Of a stretch of DNA of 64,000 bases, positions 59,932 through 64,000 are shown piece after piece. Location of the stretch: the NCBI RefSeq assembly GCF_932526225.1, contig NC_064046.1, positions 4,823,306-4,887,305 of the forward strand, written 5' to 3'. This stretch comes from Nematostella vectensis. Taxonomy: Eukaryota > Cnidaria > Anthozoa > Actiniaria > Edwardsiidae. Numbering within the stretch: position 1 is the first letter of the stretch; each line of letters begins with the position of its first letter. The translations under genes were made by a program, and so were the position numbers. The notes under the pieces are model-generated. The model worked only from the letters and a program-made list of their open reading frames with translations, searched no databases and had not been told where the DNA came from.

Positions 59932-60248
59932 TTTTTTTTTTTCAATTTCGCCACCCCCCCCCCCCCCCCCTCGGATAATGCTTTCTATGAGAGAAAGGGG
60001 CAGTAATTTTAAGAACAAAACAAAACTAAAAAAAGACTGCCAATGATTCTTCACACCATCATGTATTAGCGTGAGAAACATTTCTTTTTTTCACTTTTAA
60101 CATTTCATTTTTTTTCTCTCTGACATGCATGTCAGAGAATCATTGGCAGTCTTTATTTTAGTTTTGTTTTGTTCTTAAAATTACTGCCCCTTTCTCTCAT
60201 GAAAAGCATTATCCAAGGAGGGGGGGGGTGGCGCAGTTGAAAAAAAAT
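59932..60248. mobile_element. Foldback element with about 110-bp arms
   Basis: The left arm runs from the T run and ttcaatttcgccacccccc through gagagaaaggggcagtaatt to gactgccaatgattct. The right arm is its near-perfect inverse (agaatcattggcagtc to gggtggcgcagttgaa). The central 75 bases hold tgacatgcatgtca. No coding capacity. Confidence 0.82.
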
Positions 60249-61082
60249 ATGTTAAATGATAGGTGCATCTATCACTTTTATCTTGAATTTTCTAAAAAAA
60301 ATCATGTGACTTTATAGGCCAAGTCATTCAGCAGAGTAATTTACTTAAACATCAACGATAATAAATGCGTTTGTATGGTTGAGCATGATGGATGTCGCAA
60401 ACAAAGATTTTTTTAAGAAACCATACTACAGACACTTGGATTGGCTCATCAATCAGTTATGTTTGTCTTGTCGTAGTTAGCAGTAACTATGATGGCAACC
60501 TAATAACCATGTTTCAATGAACAAAGCTATGCCATCACATAAGAATGTACTCCGCAAAACACAGTCTTTCTAAAGTCTACTTAGAAATAACTGATTTCTA
60601 AAATTCCACAGAAATCACTGGTATGATTACAATGTTTTTTAACTAGCTTTTGTAGTTTATACAATAATACAAACCGAGAAAAAACATACAAAAATAACAT
60701 GACATTTTAGAGGAATTGAGTTTCTGGTCTAGTTTCCGGTTAAGTTGAATGGACTCATTTCTGACTAGATGGGGTCTCTTGACAACTGACATTATCTGTT
60801 ATGTAATGCAGTGTCTTCCAGAAACTAATAAACTCATCAAACATCTCAGGAAATCTTTCTAGCATTATGTAAACTAATTACAAATAGAGGGAAAATACAG
60901 CATATGAAACTGCATCTAAATCTAACCATTACTTATCTATTTTTAGAAAGATATTTAGGAGATTTCCATAACCTTTATATGGGTCTGACATAAAAATTAT
61001 AGCTTTAAGTAGTTTGTAACATTGGTTCAAGTTGCTGTTGATGATAACAATACTTGTTATCCTCGGCATGGCATAGCAAATA
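60249..61082. other. NEDD8 downstream region
   Basis: No supported gene. The NEDD8 3' UTR is expected at 60900-61082. The open frame continuing past the NEDD8 exon on the minus strand is out of the NEDD8 frame and not real. Confidence 0.5.
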
Positions 61083-62754
61083 TCAGCACATCCCTCCTCT
61101 AAGCGCCAGTACAAGATGAAGTACAGATCCCCCTTGGATTTTGTAATCAGATGCTGTCTTATCATCATTCCTACAATAACAAAAATAATAAATAAAAATC
61201 AATGAGATTTTCAAATCCATAGAGAATAAAAGGTAAGGCCTTTGCTTGGCCATTTGCACATGTTATTGACAGGTAAAACCATCAGAAATTTATAAGACTC
61301 CTAAAATAAAAAAGGTCCATTTTAACAGGGGTACTGTCATGCATTTTAAAGATATTGAGATTTTTTGTATAGATACAGAAATGACTTACATCTGTTTCCC
61401 ACTGAAGATTAACCTGAAAGATACAAATACTTAGAATTCTGAACACAACTAAACGACATATCAAACCACCAACAACAATATAAAACAATGATGGTATTTG
61501 GCCTTTACTTGTGTATTGTTATTTTTTATTTTTTGTTTTGTGTGAAAAATGTTGAACTTTTAAATGTAACCAATAAAAAGAGGTCTGATTGACATTCTTC
61601 AAGTTTTATAAGTATTTAGTTACCTTTGTTGCTGGGGAGGAATACCTTCTTTTTCTTCTACTCTTTCTTTTATGCGTTCAACCTAGAAAACAATTATCTT
61701 GAGTCAAGTTATGAGTGTAAAGATGCATATCACATGATACCGCCTATAATTTTGCTTTGTAAATATGCATAACCAAATAAGTATACACATGTGCATTCTT
61801 AAGAATTTCAGATTTTTTGATTGAAGACATGAGGGGAGAGGGATATAACAATGCAATCACAAAAAATCATTTTGATTATGATAGCGAAAACAATTGTCTT
61901 GGACAGCAAAAGAAAATGTGCAGTGATGATATGTAAATATAAATCTAGAATATGAGTAGCAGTCATTTAATAATACTACCATCACTTAGAGATAATTGAC
62001 AGCCACAACAAACGCATAATCGCCTCATCAATAACAACCGAAGACGCCCCTACCTCCCTTGCCACCTCCAATAACAAAACATGCAACTGCAGACAAAAGA
62101 ACGCGTGCCCCCTTGACGGAAACTGTCTCAAATCATCTGGTATCTACCAAGCTACTGTAACAAGAAAGGACAACAACACCTCCTAAAGCTACGTAGGACT
62201 AACCGAGAACGAATTCAAGACAAGATATAGAAACTACACCGCCTCATTCCGACACGCTAAACACAGAAACTCAACCGAACTAAGCAAGTACATATGGAGC
62301 CTTAAAGACAACGACATAGAACACTTTATTTCATGGAAAATCCTGTCATCTCACTCCACCTACAACAGCTCTAGCAAAAGATGTAATCTCTGCCTCAAAG
62401 AAAAACTTATCATTATCTGCCAACCCAAGCCATCAACTTTAAACAAGCGTAACAAGCTAGTGCCTTCGTGCCGCCACAGGAACAAAGCCTTGTTATGCAA
62501 CAGCTGAACTATTCAATTTTATCATAACAGCCATTCAAATTTCGCGCCCTATTTTTATGTTAATTTTATACATAGATAGTATATAAGTGGTGGTAGTAAT
62601 ATATTCTTAATAAATCTCCTGATGAGTGGGCAACCATGAAACAGGCTTGTAGAGATGAAACGGTAGTTCGCGTGTTTTTTTCCTACAAACCAAGATATAT
62701 CCCGCTCTACACCTATGTATTGAGCAATGTTATATGAATGCCTGCACTCCTGCA

Positions 62755-62815
<61 letters not shown>

Positions 62816-63393
62816 GATGGTTGAAGGCTTTCATAGAAAGTGCTCAATACTCGAAAGTAGAGCGGTGTATAGTGTTGGTTTGAGAAAAATACAAACTACA
62901 TAGGTTTCCCTACAGGTCTGTTTCGTGGTTGCCCACTCATCAGGGGATCAATCCCCTGATGAGTGGGCAACCACGAAACAGACCTGTAGGGAAACCTATG
63001 TAGTTTGTATTTTTCTCAAACCAACACTATATATATATATATATATATATTAACTTAACAAGCTTACTTACTTATTATACGTTTATCATCATACTCATAA
63101 AAATGATGCTGATTGTATGTAACATACCTTGTCTGTTGGTTCGATATCTATCTCTATCTGTAAAAGAAAAAAAGGAATTAAGAATAAGGATTAATTGGCT
63201 CGTAGTACAATTGTTCGCTACTTGAATGCCATGTTGGTCAAATGAGATCTTACCTCCTTTCCTGTCAAAGTCTTGAAGCGATGAGGGATATGGAAAATAA
63301 CGAGTCAATATCACAAAACCTAAAGAAAACTGTAAATTAGTAGACTCTTTCGATGTCACGAAAGCACACACTTACCTTTACTTTGATTAACAT
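61083..63393 (-). CDS. NEDD8: NEDD8 ubiquitin-like modifier precursor, 6 exons
   Basis: Small modifier conjugated to cullins and other targets after processing to its C-terminal Gly-Gly. Exons: 63376-63393, 63254-63271, 63128-63157, 61624-61682, 61390-61413, 61083-61170. All junctions are GT-AG and phases agree, giving 78 aa. The protein starts [20 protein letters not shown], continues [20 protein letters not shown], and ends with the NEDD8-diagnostic [12 protein letters not shown] followed by only Met-Cys. The residue before LRGG is Ala, as in NEDD8 and not Arg as in ubiquitin. Gly75-Gly76 is the processing point, so the two-residue tail would be removed. Exons of 18, 18, 30 and 24 nt are very small. 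Intron 3 (61683-63127) holds a Penelope-like relic and three hammerhead motifs. Not a retrocopy: introns are present and there is no damage. Confidence 0.97.
61990..62507 (+). pseudogene. Penelope-like element GIY-YIG endonuclease relic
   Basis: About 170 codons, beginning IIDSHNKRI, with one in-frame TAA at 62184-62186. The cysteine cluster [15 protein letters not shown] precedes GIYQATVT and [16 protein letters not shown], a GIY-YIG nuclease core. STELSKYIW and [10 protein letters not shown] complete the domain, as in Penelope-like elements. The 5' RT part is absent (truncated). It lies antisense in NEDD8 intron 3 and is followed by hammerhead motifs that belong to this element class. Confidence 0.88.
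62614..62656 (+). ncRNA. Hammerhead ribozyme motif, type I, copy A
   Basis: All core parts are in order. Stem I is atctc (62614-62618) with gagat (62652-62656), 5 bp. The core ctgatga is at 62619-62625. Stem II is gtgg/ccat around a GCAA tetraloop (one G-U pair), then gaa at 62638-62640. Stem III is aca/tgt closed by ggct, and the cleavage-site base is A at 62651. Hammerheads of this type are known in Penelope-like elements. The short stem III suggests weak monomer activity. Activity is inferred, not shown. Confidence 0.8.
62757..62813. repeat. (AT)n microsatellite
   Basis: Uninterrupted alternating TA run of about 57 bases between the first hammerhead unit and the palindrome. A second, shorter TA run is at 63028-63050. 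Confidence 0.95.
62907..62947 (-). ncRNA. Hammerhead ribozyme motif, copy B (minus strand)
   Basis: On the minus strand: stem I tccc/ggga (4 bp), core ctgatga, stem II gtgg-gcaa-ccac (fully paired with a GNRA loop), gaa, stem III acag-ac-ctgt, and cleavage base A. Identical in sequence to copy C. Confidence 0.82.
62952..62992 (+). ncRNA. Hammerhead ribozyme motif, copy C (plus strand)
   Basis: Stem I tccc 62952-62955 pairs with ggga 62989-62992. Core ctgatga is 62956-62962. Stem II is gtgg 62963-62966 with ccac 62971-62974 around gcaa. gaa is 62975-62977. Stem III is acag/ctgt, and the predicted cleavage follows A62988. All invariant core bases are present. Confidence 0.83.
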
Positions 63394-64000
63394 AGTGTAA
63401 AAGTATAATTCCCGACTCAAAAAAAGAGAGAGATCTCGATTGAATTTGTTAGATTAGGTGCTCGGCCGGCGATAAGAGACTGGTAACTAGCATTTATGTC
63501 CGCTGTCCTTCTTTCATATTTACAGCAGGCTCAGATAAGAATTCGAAAAAGAAGCCAAGGAGATAGTCCATCGAGGAACAATAAGGAAGAAGAAGAATAT
63601 GTACATTTGGCTTATTTATTTGTTTGCATAGTAACTGTAGTATCATCGTTTTAATGAATAATCCATTCTTGAATGAATAACGGAGAAAGACAGTGAATTA
63701 CATTTTCATTAATAAAGACAGACATCAATATAACTTTAAGTATTACAGCTGATCGAACAGCCCAAAGTGCATTAACTTTATGAGGAAATCAAGCGACGAT
63801 CTATTTGCATTCTTCCATATTTTTTCCGATTATTATTGAAAATGCGAAAAGCCTGGTAACTAATACATCAAACCGCTGGCCAACACTACGTGTTGCTCGC
63901 AGTCTCCATTCTCCTTTCCCTCTTTGTTCTTGAAGCCATTTTGTTCTGATTGCCGGTAGAGCGCAATCAGAAATCCGTTTCCATCGTGGTCGGATAAAGG
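63394..64000. other. NEDD8 upstream region
   Basis: Expected to contain the NEDD8 promoter and 5' UTR; no TATA box is evident. A plus-strand frame after a tatttacag acceptor (63525-63653) encodes a polar stretch and a hydrophobic end. It has no partner exon and is not called as a gene. Confidence 0.45.

Larger units (their letters stand above)
62868..63031. repeat. Near-perfect palindrome with 80-bp arms, each holding a hammerhead
   Basis: tatagtgttggtttgagaaa on the left mirrors tttctcaaaccaacactata on the right, with an axis near 62949-62950 (ggggatcaatcccc). Each arm contains aaactacataggtttcccta and the hammerhead core on opposite strands. The left arm and its flank from 62838 are also an inverted, diverged copy of 62605-62745. 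Confidence 0.93.

Noticed and set aside
61083-61168. Frame reading [16 protein letters not shown] on the minus strand
   Set aside because: It is the wrong frame of the last NEDD8 exon; the spliced frame gives the NEDD8 C-terminus.
63525-63653. Possible plus-strand terminal exon after tatttacag
   Set aside because: The acceptor is good but there is no partner exon, no recognised domain, and the location is the NEDD8 promoter region.

Overview
This window is animal nuclear DNA, most likely from an anthozoan cnidarian of the sea-anemone type. The evidence is short GT-AG exons, animal gene families (melatonin-receptor-like GPCR, FEN1, PIPOX, NEDD8, a BTBD-like protein), AT-rich spacers, and a dense mix of Penelope-like, Gypsy, LINE and short inverted-repeat elements with poly-C/poly-G runs. 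The species is inferred, not proven. There are no prokaryotic operons, CRISPR arrays or rRNA genes.

Four host genes can be assembled exon by exon with every splice phase agreeing, all on the minus strand. They are a two-exon rhodopsin-class GPCR (882-2910, 378 aa), a 15-exon flap endonuclease FEN1 (6737-19037, 377 aa, all seven catalytic carboxylates present), a 9-exon peroxisomal sarcosine/pipecolate oxidase PIPOX (37281-52312, about 400 aa), and a 6-exon NEDD8 precursor (61083-63393, 78 aa). A frameshifted, 3'-truncated BTB-domain pseudogene lies at 28602-29214. The genes share no pathway and look like independent neighbours.

Most of the sequence is mobile and repetitive. A LINE of about 4 kb (20362-24394) sits in a minisatellite upstream of FEN1 with a 13-bp target duplication. 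PIPOX introns carry three LTR retroelements, all antisense to the gene: a pol-deleted one (39144-40982), a degenerate Gypsy (41928-45819), and a second Gypsy (47295-50795) with a Penelope-like fragment nested inside it. A solo LTR of the second family lies at 34255-34404. A 3.95-kb foldback element with 9-bp target duplications occupies 55351-59300. NEDD8 intron 3 holds a Penelope-like GIY-YIG relic followed by three hammerhead-ribozyme motifs, two of them forming a palindrome.

Minisatellites are unusually abundant and several are tied to splice sites. The GPCR intron contains tandem copies of the exon-2 acceptor. PIPOX intron 7 contains about 20 copies of a 65-bp unit derived from exon 7 and its donor. 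PIPOX exon 5 has a duplicated donor, and the PIPOX stop codon and targeting signal lie in a 94-bp tandem repeat. One FEN1 intron is mostly a 4.6-kb array of a 26-bp unit with a 260-bp higher-order period. The hammerhead cluster and the splice-site-bearing minisatellites are the most interesting signals here.
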